11,281 nt of DNA from Clostridiales bacterium UBA7568 (GCA_002479075.1 DLLG01000004.1:116990-128270), one strand, 5' to 3'; shown: positions 1 to 6,763, numbered from the stretch's first letter. Notes: generated by a model not told the origin, from the sequence alone. Numbers and translations: made by a program.

Positions 1-18
1 TTTTCAAAGAAAAGTAGG
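1..18. repeat. Edge of a dispersed intergenic repeat
   Basis: The first 16 bases, TTTTCAAAGAAAAGTA, are identical to 10837-10852 and close to 11177-11190, so this is probably the end of the same repeat family that fills the right end of the window. The sequence is a near-palindrome (CTTTTC against GAAAAG) and sits directly against the stop codon of the serine dehydratase gene. Only a fragment is visible because the window starts here. The match is short and AT-rich, so chance similarity cannot be excluded. Confidence 0.45.
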
Positions 19-1221
19 TCAGTCTTTTTTATATGTGTATGCAAGGCCGCCTTCGGAGGTTTCGCGGTAACGGGCATTCATATCCTTGCCTGTGCGATAC
101 ATAGTTTTTACGACGTTATCAAAAGAGATCTTACTTGAGCTTGCGAGAAAGGTCGCAAGGCTGAGAGCGTTTATAGCGCGCATAGACGAAACGGCGCCGC
201 GCTCAATGCAGGGTATCTGCACAAGCCCGCAGATAGGGTCGCACGTCAGCCCAAGCTGATGCTCCATTGCAACCTCGGCGGCATATTCTATCTGGCTGAG
301 TTTCATTTTTGAAAGCTCGCAGAGGGCGGCGGCAGTCATTGAGCAGGCTGTGCCCATTTCCGCCTGACATCCGCATTCCGCGCCGCTTATCGACGCATTT
401 GTTTTTACAATGTTACCGATAATCCCGCCGACGGCGAGCGCATTTATAATTTCGTCATCGGAATAGTCGTGTGTTTCCTGCATATATTTAAGAGCTGCGG
501 GGAGTACGCTGCACGCTCCGCACGTCGGCGCTGTTACAACGGTTCCGCCTGCCGCATTCTGTTCGCCGACGGCAAACGCATAGGCGCAGACAATGCGGTT
601 TTCTCTGTTTGCGTCGGTTTCGTTTTTCGGGTGCTGACCGAAAAGAACCGCCGCCTTTCTTTCAACGTTCAGCCCGCCTTCAAGGATTCCTCTTTCTGAA
701 AGTCCGTCGGTAATGGCTTTTTTCATCGTTTGCCAGACTGCCATAAGATAATCCTTGATGCTCTCGCCCTCGTATTTATAAACGTAGTCCGAAAGGCGAA
801 GATTATATTTTTTGCAATATGCGGAAATCTCCGCAAAGCTGTTTTCCGGATAGACCTCCGGGGGTGTTACGGATGGCAAACCGTCAACCGAAATGTCCCC
901 TCCGCCGACGCTGAGCGCGCGCATACAGCCAATCTCTTCACCACCGGAATACGCGAAAAAATCCATTGTGTTTTCGTGCGGAAGGTTGACTGTTTCCGTG
1001 TCGAAAACTATTTCCGTCCGTTCCGCGCCGAGAACGCTGTTTATTGCAAGATCGGTGTGGTGTCCTTTTCCGGTTTTCGCAAGGGAACCGTAGAGAATGA
1101 CCTTATAGCTTTCGGCATTTTTATATTTTTCAAGAAAGACCTTTGCCGCCTTTTCGGGGCCCATAGTATGCGAGCTTGAGGGCCCTCTGCCGATCTTATA
1201 TATTTCTCTTATGGATTGCAT
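19..1221 (-). CDS. sdaA: L-serine dehydratase (L-serine ammonia-lyase), iron-sulfur dependent, single chain
   Basis: The enzyme deaminates L-serine to pyruvate and ammonia in the cytoplasm using an oxygen-sensitive [4Fe-4S] cluster rather than PLP. The 400-residue protein has the N-terminal beta domain (GPSSSHTMGP at about 13-22, TGKGHHTD at 50-57) fused to the catalytic alpha domain (APTCGACSVLPA at 231-242, GAECGCQAEMG at 280-290, LTCDPICGLVQIPC at 325-338, RYRETSEGGLA near the end). Cys285, Cys327 and Cys338 have the spacing of the three cluster ligands known from the Legionella enzyme. Single-chain family members usually have about 450 residues, so this one is short. It also lacks the cysteine that many single-chain members carry at the C-terminus. 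The ATG start is supported by GGAGG nine bases upstream. The gene is divergent from the yerC-like regulator. No terminator is visible because the gene ends at the window edge. Confidence 0.95.
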   Translation of the reverse strand: MQSIREIYKIGRGPSSSHTMGPEKAAKVFLEKYKNAESYKVILYGSLAKTGKGHHTDLAINSVLGAERTEIVFDTETVNLPHENTMDFFAYSGGEEIGCMRALSVGGGDISVDGLPSVTPPEVYPENSFAEISAYCKKYNLRLSDYVYKYEGESIKDYLMAVWQTMKKAITDGLSERGILEGGLNVERKAAVLFGQHPKNETDANRENRIVCAYAFAVGEQNAAGGTVVTAPTCGACSVLPAALKYMQETHDYSDDEIINALAVGGIIGNIVKTNASISGAECGCQAEMGTACSMTAAALCELSKMKLSQIEYAAEVAMEHQLGLTCDPICGLVQIPCIERGAVSSMRAINALSLATFLASSSKISFDNVVKTMYRTGKDMNARYRETSEGGLAYTYKKD

Positions 1222-1254
1222 TTCCGCTATCCTCCGCCGACAACATTTTTCTTT

Positions 1255-1282
1255 ATTATATCACATTTTTCGATTTTGTAAA
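1255..1282 (-). promoter_or_regulatory. Sigma-A promoter for the serine dehydratase gene
   Basis: On the minus strand, a TTTACA -35 box (1277-1282) and a perfect TATAAT -10 box (1255-1260) are separated by 16 bases. TG lies one base before the -10 box, giving an extended -10. Transcription would begin near 1248, leaving a leader of about 27 bases with the GGAGG site at 1231-1235. It is back-to-back with the promoter at 1311-1339. Confidence 0.75.
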
Positions 1283-1310
1283 GCACGCTTCCGACTTTTT
1301 ATTTTTTTGC

Positions 1311-1339
1311 TTGACTTTAGCAAAATAAAGTGTTATAAT
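1311..1339 (+). promoter_or_regulatory. Sigma-A promoter for the yerC-like gene
   Basis: TTGACT (1311-1316) and TATAAT (1334-1339) are separated by exactly 17 bases, with an extended -10 TG at 1331-1332. This is a near-consensus vegetative promoter. The predicted start near 1346 leaves a short leader before the GGAGG site at 1360-1364 and the ATG at 1372. Confidence 0.85.
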
Positions 1340-1371
1340 ATTAAAGCGAATAAATCTACGGAGGATCTCTT

Positions 1372-1665
1372 ATGGATAAGCTGCGCTCTCCCGCAACGGA
1401 TGCCCTCTTTGAGGCGATACTTTCGCTTGAGACGGTTGACGAATGTTATAAATTTTTCGAGGATGCCTGCACGATAAAGGAAATTCTTGATATTTCCCAG
1501 CGATTTGAGGTTGCAAGGCTGCTTTCGGAAAAGAAAAATTATCAGGAAATATCAAAGGAAACAGGCGCAAGCACAGCGACTATCAGTCGTGTTGCAAAGT
1601 GCCTTTCATACGGAAGCGACGGGTATGCGCTCGTCCTTGACCGTTTTGAGAAGAAGAAAAAATAA
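1372..1665 (+). CDS. yerC: YerC/YecD-type TrpR-superfamily DNA-binding protein
   Basis: This is a 97-residue all-helical protein resembling the YerC/YecD branch of the TrpR repressor superfamily. Residues 1-40 form the helical dimerisation part (LRSPATDALFEAILSL and the following helices). Residues of roughly 57-80 contain a helix-turn-helix, seen in YQEISKETGASTATISRV. The length is typical of the family. The tail is lysine-rich. The target of the family is poorly defined; tryptophan-dependent repression by analogy with TrpR is only inference, and there is no trp gene nearby. The start is supported by GGAGG with a seven-base spacer and a near-consensus promoter. It is monocistronic, closed by a strong terminator. 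Regulation of the divergent serine dehydratase gene, or of itself, through the shared 150-base intergenic region is possible but not shown by any operator I can identify. Confidence 0.85.
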   Translation: MDKLRSPATDALFEAILSLETVDECYKFFEDACTIKEILDISQRFEVARLLSEKKNYQEISKETGASTATISRVAKCLSYGSDGYALVLDRFEKKKK

Positions 1666-1668
1666 AGC

Positions 1669-1701
1669 AAATCCGCACGGCGAAAACCGTGCGGATTTTT
1701 T
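1669..1701 (+). terminator. Strong intrinsic terminator after yerC, probably bidirectional
   Basis: ATCCGCACGG (1671-1680) pairs perfectly with CCGTGCGGAT (1687-1696) around a six-base CGAAAA loop, and A/T pairs extend the stem outward. A run of T residues follows on the plus strand. It starts three bases after the yerC stop codon. The convergent gene ends at 1714; on that strand the hairpin is followed by a weaker T-rich stretch, so it may serve both. Confidence 0.9.
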
Positions 1702-1713
1702 ATGAGGCCGATT

Positions 1714-2394
1714 TTATTTGCTTATTTCAACCTGACCGAACGTTGCGGAGGCTTTTATCTTCAGCGTTTTTTCGCCGCTCGTGCTTGAAGCGTTGACTGC
1801 GCCGAGGAACGAGCTGCCGTCAACCTCTGCCTTGACGTCATCAGGGAGGAGAATGTTCAGCTCGCCGAATGCCGCCTTTGCGCAAAGCGTTGCATTTTCC
1901 GCTATTATCGCCGTGCGCAGGTCGATCGTCAGTTCGCCGAAAGAGACGGAATAATTGCCGTTTTCAAAGGTTGTTCCGTCAAAACGGATGGTTTCCTCGC
2001 CGAACGAGACTGTCGTTTCGCTCTTTGAAGCTATAAAGTCGCCTTCTTCTGCTGTTTTAAATTTTTTTTTAGGACCTGCAACCGTGCGTACTATGATGCT
2101 TATTCCGACGACAACAATCAGAAGCGCAAGAGCAATGAGCCAGGAGCTTGTGTCCTTTGAAATCAGGATATTCTGTTCCTTGAGAAGCATTGCTCCGCCG
2201 AATATCAGAAAATAAATATTTACGAGGTTCGGTTTGTCGGAGAAGATTGAGAACAGAGCAAGTATCATAACGACAGCTGCCCACCAGCCGTCAAAAAAGA
2301 CGCTCACGTCCCAGAGCTTTGCGGCGTTTCCGAAAAGTACAACGCCGAGCGCAAGAACCAGAAGTCCCCAAATAATACGTGAAGCTTTTTTCAT
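1714..2394 (-). CDS. LiaF-like membrane protein, distal gene of the pot operon
   Basis: The 226-residue protein has four predicted membrane helices in its N-terminal half (about residues 7-23, 36-53, 57-72 and 84-103). A cytoplasm-type linker follows, then a C-terminal beta-rich domain (about 125-226) with repeated FGE turns (SFGEETI, SFGELTI, AFGELNILLPDDV, TFGQVEIS). This matches the LiaF/cell-wall-active-antibiotic-response layout, in which related proteins sense envelope stress or modulate a two-component system. No sensor kinase gene is adjacent, so the role is open. I chose the ATG at 2394, which has AGGAG ten bases upstream. An in-frame extension to 2433 would lie inside the end of potD and lacks a comparable site. 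It lies 16 bases after the potD stop, so it is probably cotranscribed. It shares the terminator at 1669-1701. Confidence 0.8.
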   Translation of the reverse strand: MKKASRIIWGLLVLALGVVLFGNAAKLWDVSVFFDGWWAAVVMILALFSIFSDKPNLVNIYFLIFGGAMLLKEQNILISKDTSSWLIALALLIVVVGISIIVRTVAGPKKKFKTAEEGDFIASKSETTVSFGEETIRFDGTTFENGNYSVSFGELTIDLRTAIIAENATLCAKAAFGELNILLPDDVKAEVDGSSFLGAVNASSTSGEKTLKIKASATFGQVEISK

Positions 2395-2410
2395 TTTAAA
2401 ATGTCTCCTT

Positions 2411-3679
2411 TCAGTTTTCGGAATATTTGTCAAAATAATATTTTCTTCTGCGTTTTATTATGAATCTGACCGCAAAAGCGGTTACAAGGAAAACAATGAT
2501 TACTATGCATATGATATAGATTGCCGCGCCTATGTTGCTTTCGATCTTGAGCTCTTCCCAGAGGGAATTCATAAGCGATCTTGTATCATCGGGAAGGTCA
2601 TAAAAGAACTCCATATTCGACATATCGAAATCATAAAGGATTGATATTGCGTCCGGATGAATTTCTTCCGTCATATATGCGATATATTCTTCATTGTCCT
2701 TTACAAGGGTGTTCGGCCAGGCATAGCAGACATATTCCGCATTTGCAACGGCGATCTCCTCCGTCAGCATAAAGTTTATATATTCCTTTGCAAGGTCAAA
2801 ATTCTTTGTGCTTGAAGGGATACACATAACGTCAACGAATACGTTCGTCCCTTCTTCCGGATGATAGAAGGCGAGATCTTCGTTGTCGCCATACATTGTG
2901 AAATAGTCGCCGGCGTAATACGGAGCGATCGCAGCACTTCCGCCTTTCATCTTATTGAAGACTTCGTCCATAACGTAGCCCTGGACGATACTCTTCTGCT
3001 TGACAAGAAGGTCGAGCGCGGCGCGCCAGTCATCGGGATTATTTGAGTTTATGCTCGTTTTGTTATAGAACTGCGCCGTTCCGAAGGCGTCGCGGGGGTT
3101 ATTGAACTGGAGAATGTTGCCCGCATATTTTTCGTCCCAGAGAAGCGCCCAGCTGCCGATGTTTTTGTCATCTTCGGGAACGTACTTCGTGTTATATATC
3201 ACGCCGACGGTGCCGAAGGTATAAGGAACGGAAAACTTTTCATCGGGGTCGTAATAAAGCCCCTTGAAGCGGGTATCGATGTATTTGTAATTTTCTATAC
3301 TTTCATTGGGGTTGTACTCTCTGATAAGCCCTTCGGCAGCAAGTCTTGCCGCCATATAGTCCGAGGGGATAACGACGTCATAGCTGACGGCGCCGCTTGA
3401 AAGCTTTGCATAGAGATCTTCGTTTGAGGAGTATGTTGAATAGTTGACTTTTACGTTTTTGCCGAGAACCTTGCGGCAGTATTCCTCAAACGCGCGGTTT
3501 ACGTCAAGCGAGTCGTCCGAGCCGTCCGAAATATATTCGCCCCAGTTATAGACATAGAGGGTTGTCGTCTCGCCCGAGACTGCTTCCTCTCCTTCATCGG
3601 ATTTTCCGCAGGAGGTCAGAAGAAAGGGCGTTGCAAGGAGTAGTATCGCAAAGAAAACGGAAATAATTTTTTTCATCAT
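2411..3679 (-). CDS. potD: Spermidine/putrescine ABC transporter, substrate-binding lipoprotein with C-terminal membrane helix
   Basis: PotD captures polyamines outside the cell and delivers them to PotB/PotC. The 422-residue protein begins with a lipoprotein signal (MMKKIISVFFAILLLA, lipobox LTSC, lipidated Cys24). The mature part shows family hallmarks: YVYNWGEYI at about 43-51, the SYDVVIPSDYM region, the hinge-proximal VPYTFGTVGVIYNTK, WALLWDEKYAGNI, and a C-terminal AKEYINFML helix. Typical PotD proteins end near residue 350-360. This one continues with a hydrophobic helix at about 384-404 followed by a basic tail containing RRRK, which predicts a second, inside-facing anchor. The start ATG overlaps the potC stop as ATGA and has AGGAGG at good spacing. 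A second ATG follows immediately, so the start could shift by one codon. Substrate specificity within the polyamine group cannot be read from sequence alone. Confidence 0.92.
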   Translation of the reverse strand: MMKKIISVFFAILLLATPFLLTSCGKSDEGEEAVSGETTTLYVYNWGEYISDGSDDSLDVNRAFEEYCRKVLGKNVKVNYSTYSSNEDLYAKLSSGAVSYDVVIPSDYMAARLAAEGLIREYNPNESIENYKYIDTRFKGLYYDPDEKFSVPYTFGTVGVIYNTKYVPEDDKNIGSWALLWDEKYAGNILQFNNPRDAFGTAQFYNKTSINSNNPDDWRAALDLLVKQKSIVQGYVMDEVFNKMKGGSAAIAPYYAGDYFTMYGDNEDLAFYHPEEGTNVFVDVMCIPSSTKNFDLAKEYINFMLTEEIAVANAEYVCYAWPNTLVKDNEEYIAYMTEEIHPDAISILYDFDMSNMEFFYDLPDDTRSLMNSLWEELKIESNIGAAIYIICIVIIVFLVTAFAVRFIIKRRRKYYFDKYSEN

Positions 3680-4491
3680 TTTGCACCTCCTGCCGTTTTC
3701 GGCTTCTTCTTTCCGACAGAGCCCGCAAAGTTGACGAGGAAGAGCAGAATAAGTATCGCAAAGACCATAAGCGAGCAGAGCGCATACATACTGTATTTGA
3801 CCTCGTGCGCCGTCTGGTTATAGATATAGAGTGGGAGAGTCTGGAAGTCCGGAGAGGAGACGAAATGGCTGATTACGAAGTCGTCGAGCGAGAGCGTAAA
3901 GCCGAGCATAAGTCCCGAGATTATTCCGGGAAGCACCATCGGAAGCTCTATTCTGAAAAACGTGCGTGCGGGTGTGCAACCGAGGTCGAGCGCCGCATCG
4001 CATATCGAGCGGTCTATCTGCTTGAAACGGGGAAGCACGGAAAGGATGACATAGGGCAGAGAGAAGGTCGTATGCGCAATGAGCATCGTCGCTCTGCCGA
4101 ATTTGATCGGTATAAACGGAACGGACATTGCCGCAACGAAGAGCAGCATCATCGAAACGCCCGTAACTATATCGGGGTTCATCATCGGAACGTTTGTCAC
4201 GGACATAACAGCAGTTTTAATATGGCGGTTTCTCATTCTGCTTATGCCGAAAGCGGCAAACGTGCCTATAACGGTTGCAATAAGGGACGAGGCGACTGCA
4301 AGATAAAGCGAGTTTTTGAGCGCTGTGAGCGCAGTTGCGTCGCTGAAAAGCTCTTTATACCAATGGAGCGAGAAGGCATCGAAATGGTTGAGGGAGCCTG
4401 CGCTGTTGAAAGAGAAGATTATGACAACGAGAATCGGCGCGTAGAGCAGGAGAAATATGAGAGGTATATATATTCTTGACAACGTCTTCAT
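3676..4491 (-). CDS. potC: Spermidine/putrescine ABC transporter permease PotC
   Basis: This 271-residue inner-membrane permease forms half of the polyamine channel with PotB. It has an N-terminal membrane helix (about 8-27), further helices around 62-84, 109-123, 135-155, 187-207 and 236-254, and the ATPase-contacting EAA loop at about 165-190 (DAALDLGCTPARTFFRIELP). The length matches the family. The NSAGS-type segment after the first helix and the SLDDFVISHF motif after the EAA loop are typical of PotC. GGAGG lies nine bases before the ATG. The start overlaps the potB stop and the stop overlaps the potD start, both as ATGA, implying coupled translation. The lysine-rich C-terminus is cytoplasmic. 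Confidence 0.95.
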   Translation of the reverse strand: MKTLSRIYIPLIFLLLYAPILVVIIFSFNSAGSLNHFDAFSLHWYKELFSDATALTALKNSLYLAVASSLIATVIGTFAAFGISRMRNRHIKTAVMSVTNVPMMNPDIVTGVSMMLLFVAAMSVPFIPIKFGRATMLIAHTTFSLPYVILSVLPRFKQIDRSICDAALDLGCTPARTFFRIELPMVLPGIISGLMLGFTLSLDDFVISHFVSSPDFQTLPLYIYNQTAHEVKYSMYALCSLMVFAILILLFLVNFAGSVGKKKPKTAGGAK

Positions 4492-5318
4492 ACTATAATA
4501 CCTCCTTCGTTTTCGTTTCCGTCCGTAAAGCGGTTCATAACCGCAACGGATATGAGGATAAGTATCATCATAACGAGCGACACCGCCGCGCCGATGTTAT
4601 ATGTGCTCTTGTTCTGGAAATGACGCTCGATAGTATCGCCGATGAGGTCAAAGCTGCCTCCGCCGAGCTTCTGGGAAATATAGAATGTGCTTATCGAAGG
4701 GACAAAAACCATTGTTATTCCAGAAACAACGCCGGGGAGGGAGAGCGGGAAAGCAACCTTGAAAAGCGTTTTCGTGCCGCTGCAACCGAGGTCTGCCGCC
4801 GCTTCGAAATATCTCTTGTCGAGCTTTGAAAGAGTTGTGTATATCGGCAGGACCATATAAGGAAGAAAGTCATAAACCATACCGAGAATAACGGCACCGG
4901 ACGTACCGACTATTTTAACCTTCGCAAGCCCGATCTGTTCGAGCAGGGAATTGAGAAGTCCGCCGTTATCGAGAATTGCCATAAGCGAATACGTTCTTAT
5001 GAGAAGGCTGATCCACATAGGCAGCATAAGCAATACGACAAGTGCCTTCTGCGTTTTCGGCTTGAGCTGGGAGATGAAGAATGCGAGCGGGTATCCGATG
5101 AGGATGCAGATCGCAGTTGCTATCAGCGCAAAGCAGACGGAAAGCAGAAAGATATGCGTATAGCTCGAAAGCATTGAGATGTTGTCAAAGGTGAAGTTGC
5201 CGTAGGTATCGGTGAATGCGAAGTAAGCGACGAATATCAGCGGAGCGACGACGAAGAGCAATATCCAGACGATATGCGGTACGGCGGAGAATTTCTCAAG
5301 AAAAGATCTTTTTCTCAT
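4488..5318 (-). CDS. potB: Spermidine/putrescine ABC transporter permease PotB
   Basis: This 276-residue permease is the partner of PotC in the membrane channel. It has an N-terminal helix at about 13-36, helices near 56-84, 92-115, 141-163, 195-214 and 241-261, and the EAA loop at about 172-197 (EAAADLGCSGTKTLFKVAFP) that docks on PotA. Length and motif order are normal for PotB. The ATG overlaps the potA stop (ATGA). The ribosome site here is weaker (GCAGAGGA close to the start), so translation probably depends on coupling to potA. Confidence 0.95.
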   Translation of the reverse strand: MRKRSFLEKFSAVPHIVWILLFVVAPLIFVAYFAFTDTYGNFTFDNISMLSSYTHIFLLSVCFALIATAICILIGYPLAFFISQLKPKTQKALVVLLMLPMWISLLIRTYSLMAILDNGGLLNSLLEQIGLAKVKIVGTSGAVILGMVYDFLPYMVLPIYTTLSKLDKRYFEAAADLGCSGTKTLFKVAFPLSLPGVVSGITMVFVPSISTFYISQKLGGGSFDLIGDTIERHFQNKSTYNIGAAVSLVMMILILISVAVMNRFTDGNENEGGIIV

Positions 5319-6469
5319 TCCTCTGCCGCCTCCGTTTCGTCGTCATCCTCGTCCTCTGTACTTGCGTCGGAGAGCTCGTCGAATTCCTCGCTGTAAGAGG
5401 AATAGTCGCCGTACATATCCGAATATTCGGATTTTTCCATTATATGAATTGCGTCGGGCTCTATGAAAAGTCCGATCTCGGCGTTCGGAGCGCAATAGTC
5501 CGTTGTCTGTATCATCCATTTGAAGCCGCCGATATCGACGATTATCTCCCAGTGTACGCCCTTGAAGGTAACTGATGTGACAATTCCGCGGAGCATACCC
5601 TTTTCGATCGGTACTATATCAACATCCTCCGGACGGACAACAACGTCAACGGGGGTGTTCTTGCCGAAGCCTTTGTCAACGCAATCGAAAACGTGACCGG
5701 AGAATTTTACTTTGAGGTCATCGAGCATTGTGCCGTCCAGAATGTTTGATTCGCCGATGAAGTCCGCAACGAAGGCGTTTTTCGGCTCGTTGTATATATC
5801 TGTTGAGGTGCCGATCTGCTGTATCTCGCCGTCCGCCATAACGACGATCGTATCTGACATAGAGAGAGCCTCCTCCTGGTCGTGCGTAACGTAAATGAAC
5901 GTTATGCCCGTCTGCTGCTGGATGTTTTTAAGCTCCTTCTGCATATCCTTTCTGAGCTTTAAGTCGAGTGCGGCGAGAGGTTCGTCCAGAAGGAGAACCT
6001 TCGGATTGTTTACAAGCGCACGCGCAATTGCAACTCTCTGCTGCTGACCGCCGGAAAGAGTTGTAACGCTTCTTTTCTCAAAGCCCTTGAGATTTACGAG
6101 AGCGATCATTTTTTCAACTCTCTCAACTATTTCTTTTTCGGGCGTGCGATGGACGCGGAGCCCGAAGGCGATGTTTTCAAATACGTTCAGATGAGGAAAC
6201 AGAGCGTATCTCTGAAAAACGGTATTGACGTTACGTTTATAGGGGGGGAGATCGTTTATTCTTTCGCCCATAAAGCATACGTCGCCCTCGTCGGGTTCAA
6301 CAAAGCCGCCGATTATACGAAGCGTAGTCGTTTTGCCGCAGCCCGAGGGACCCAGCAGGGTGATGAATTCCTTGTCGTGAATGTCAAGGGAAAGATTTTT
6401 GAGTACGGTTTCGCCGTCAAAGCTTTTTGAAACATTTCTCAGCTCGATGATTTTAGTATTACGGTCCAT
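5315..6469 (-). CDS. potA: Spermidine/putrescine ABC transporter ATP-binding protein PotA
   Basis: This ATPase powers polyamine import. In the 384-residue form it shows Walker A GPSGCGKTT (40-48), the Q-loop in VFQRYALFPH, the signature LSGGQQQRVAIARAL (138-152), Walker B LLLDEP (159-164), the D-loop, and the switch histidine in YVTHDQEEA (His196). A C-terminal TOBE-type regulatory domain runs from about 235 to 345. The last ~38 residues are an unusual, strongly acidic Ser/Asp/Glu tail that lies outside the usual domain. I place the start at the ATG at 6469, preceded by GGGAG with a short spacer. An in-frame GTG at 6481 would add four residues but has no ribosome site. It is the first gene of the pot operon and is preceded by a long structured leader. 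Confidence 0.95.
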   Translation of the reverse strand: MDRNTKIIELRNVSKSFDGETVLKNLSLDIHDKEFITLLGPSGCGKTTTLRIIGGFVEPDEGDVCFMGERINDLPPYKRNVNTVFQRYALFPHLNVFENIAFGLRVHRTPEKEIVERVEKMIALVNLKGFEKRSVTTLSGGQQQRVAIARALVNNPKVLLLDEPLAALDLKLRKDMQKELKNIQQQTGITFIYVTHDQEEALSMSDTIVVMADGEIQQIGTSTDIYNEPKNAFVADFIGESNILDGTMLDDLKVKFSGHVFDCVDKGFGKNTPVDVVVRPEDVDIVPIEKGMLRGIVTSVTFKGVHWEIIVDIGGFKWMIQTTDYCAPNAEIGLFIEPDAIHIMEKSEYSDMYGDYSSYSEEFDELSDASTEDEDDDETEAAEE

Positions 6470-6486
6470 TTCTGCTCCCACTTTTA

Positions 6487-6516
6487 ATTATAAATTTTTG
6501 CTTTCGCAAATTTAAA
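6487..6516 (-). promoter_or_regulatory. Possible proximal promoter of potA
   Basis: A perfect TATAAT (6487-6492, minus strand) has TTTAAA (6511-6516) as a 4/6 match to the -35 box with an 18-base spacer. The start would fall near 6480, immediately ahead of the GGGAG site, giving a very short leader. The region is AT-rich, so a chance -10 box is quite possible. If real, it would bypass the terminator at 6511-6550. Confidence 0.35.
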
Positions 6517-6550
6517 AAAATGCACGAAAAACCGAAATTTTCCGTGCATT
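6511..6550 (-). terminator. Intrinsic terminator within the potA leader
   Basis: On the minus strand, the arm at 6550-6538 (AATGCACGGAAAA) pairs with the arm at 6531-6519 (TTTTTCGTGCATT) through 13 base pairs including one G-U, around a six-base loop. A run of five T follows, then AAATTT. It lies downstream of the promoter at 6624-6652 and about 50 bases ahead of potA. It is therefore either an attenuator controlling the pot operon or the end of a short standalone transcript. Confidence 0.75.
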
Positions 6551-6560
6551 AAAAAGTGCC

Positions 6561-6617
6561 GTGAACAATATCAAAAAATATATTTTCGACCGGACGGAGC
6601 CCCCGTCCGAAATTCAC
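6561..6617 (-). ncRNA. Candidate structured leader RNA upstream of potA
   Basis: Right at the predicted 5' end of the transcript, GTGAA (6617-6613) can pair with TTCAC (6565-6561). That enclosing stem holds a solid 7-bp hairpin (CGGACGG 6609-6603 with CCGTCCG 6597-6591, five-base loop) and a weak AT hairpin built on AAAATATATTTT (6577-6588). Together they could form a small three-way junction ahead of the terminator, a layout seen in metabolite-sensing leaders. I do not recognise it as a known riboswitch class. The AT arm and the 5-bp closing stem are weak evidence on their own. Confidence 0.4.
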
Positions 6618-6623
6618 AAGAGC

Positions 6624-6652
6624 ATTATAGCAGATATATATATAAAATGCAA
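6624..6652 (-). promoter_or_regulatory. Sigma-A promoter of the pot operon leader
   Basis: On the minus strand, TTGCAT (6647-6652) and a perfect TATAAT (6624-6629) are separated by 17 bases. The start is predicted near 6617, giving a leader of almost 150 bases before potA. It lies in the gap after spoIIE, so the pot operon does not depend on spoIIE transcription. Confidence 0.75.
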
Positions 6653-6674
6653 TATTTTTTTGAAAAAAACTTAA

Positions 6675-6719
6675 AAAAATCGAAATTAGGCGAAAATAAC
6701 GGGATTTAAGCCGATTTTT
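6675..6719 (-). terminator. Weak possible terminator after spoIIE
   Basis: AAAAATCG (6719-6712, minus strand) can pair with CGATTTTT (6682-6675), followed by further T residues. The loop is long, about 29 bases, and the stem is AT-rich, so efficiency is doubtful. No better terminator is visible between the spoIIE stop and the pot promoter. The stretch 6721-6755 also carries short repeats of the form AAAACGGAG on the minus strand. Confidence 0.3.
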
Positions 6720-6763
6720 CCTCCGTTTTTCTCCGAAAATCTCCGTTTTGGACGGTTATCCTC

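Noticed and set aside
2395..2433. Upstream in-frame start for the LiaF-like protein
   Set aside because: It would overlap the end of potD and add residues before the membrane helix. The ATG at 2394 has a good AGGAG site.
3805..4479. 224-codon open frame on the plus strand opposite potC
   Set aside because: It lies entirely within potC, whose product has clear permease motifs. The translated product is highly charged with no recognisable domain, typical of an antisense shadow.
6561..6617. Guanidine or preQ1 riboswitch as the identity of the potA leader
   Set aside because: The hairpin contains ACGG, but within the stem rather than as a loop, and the conserved motifs of these classes as I know them are not present.
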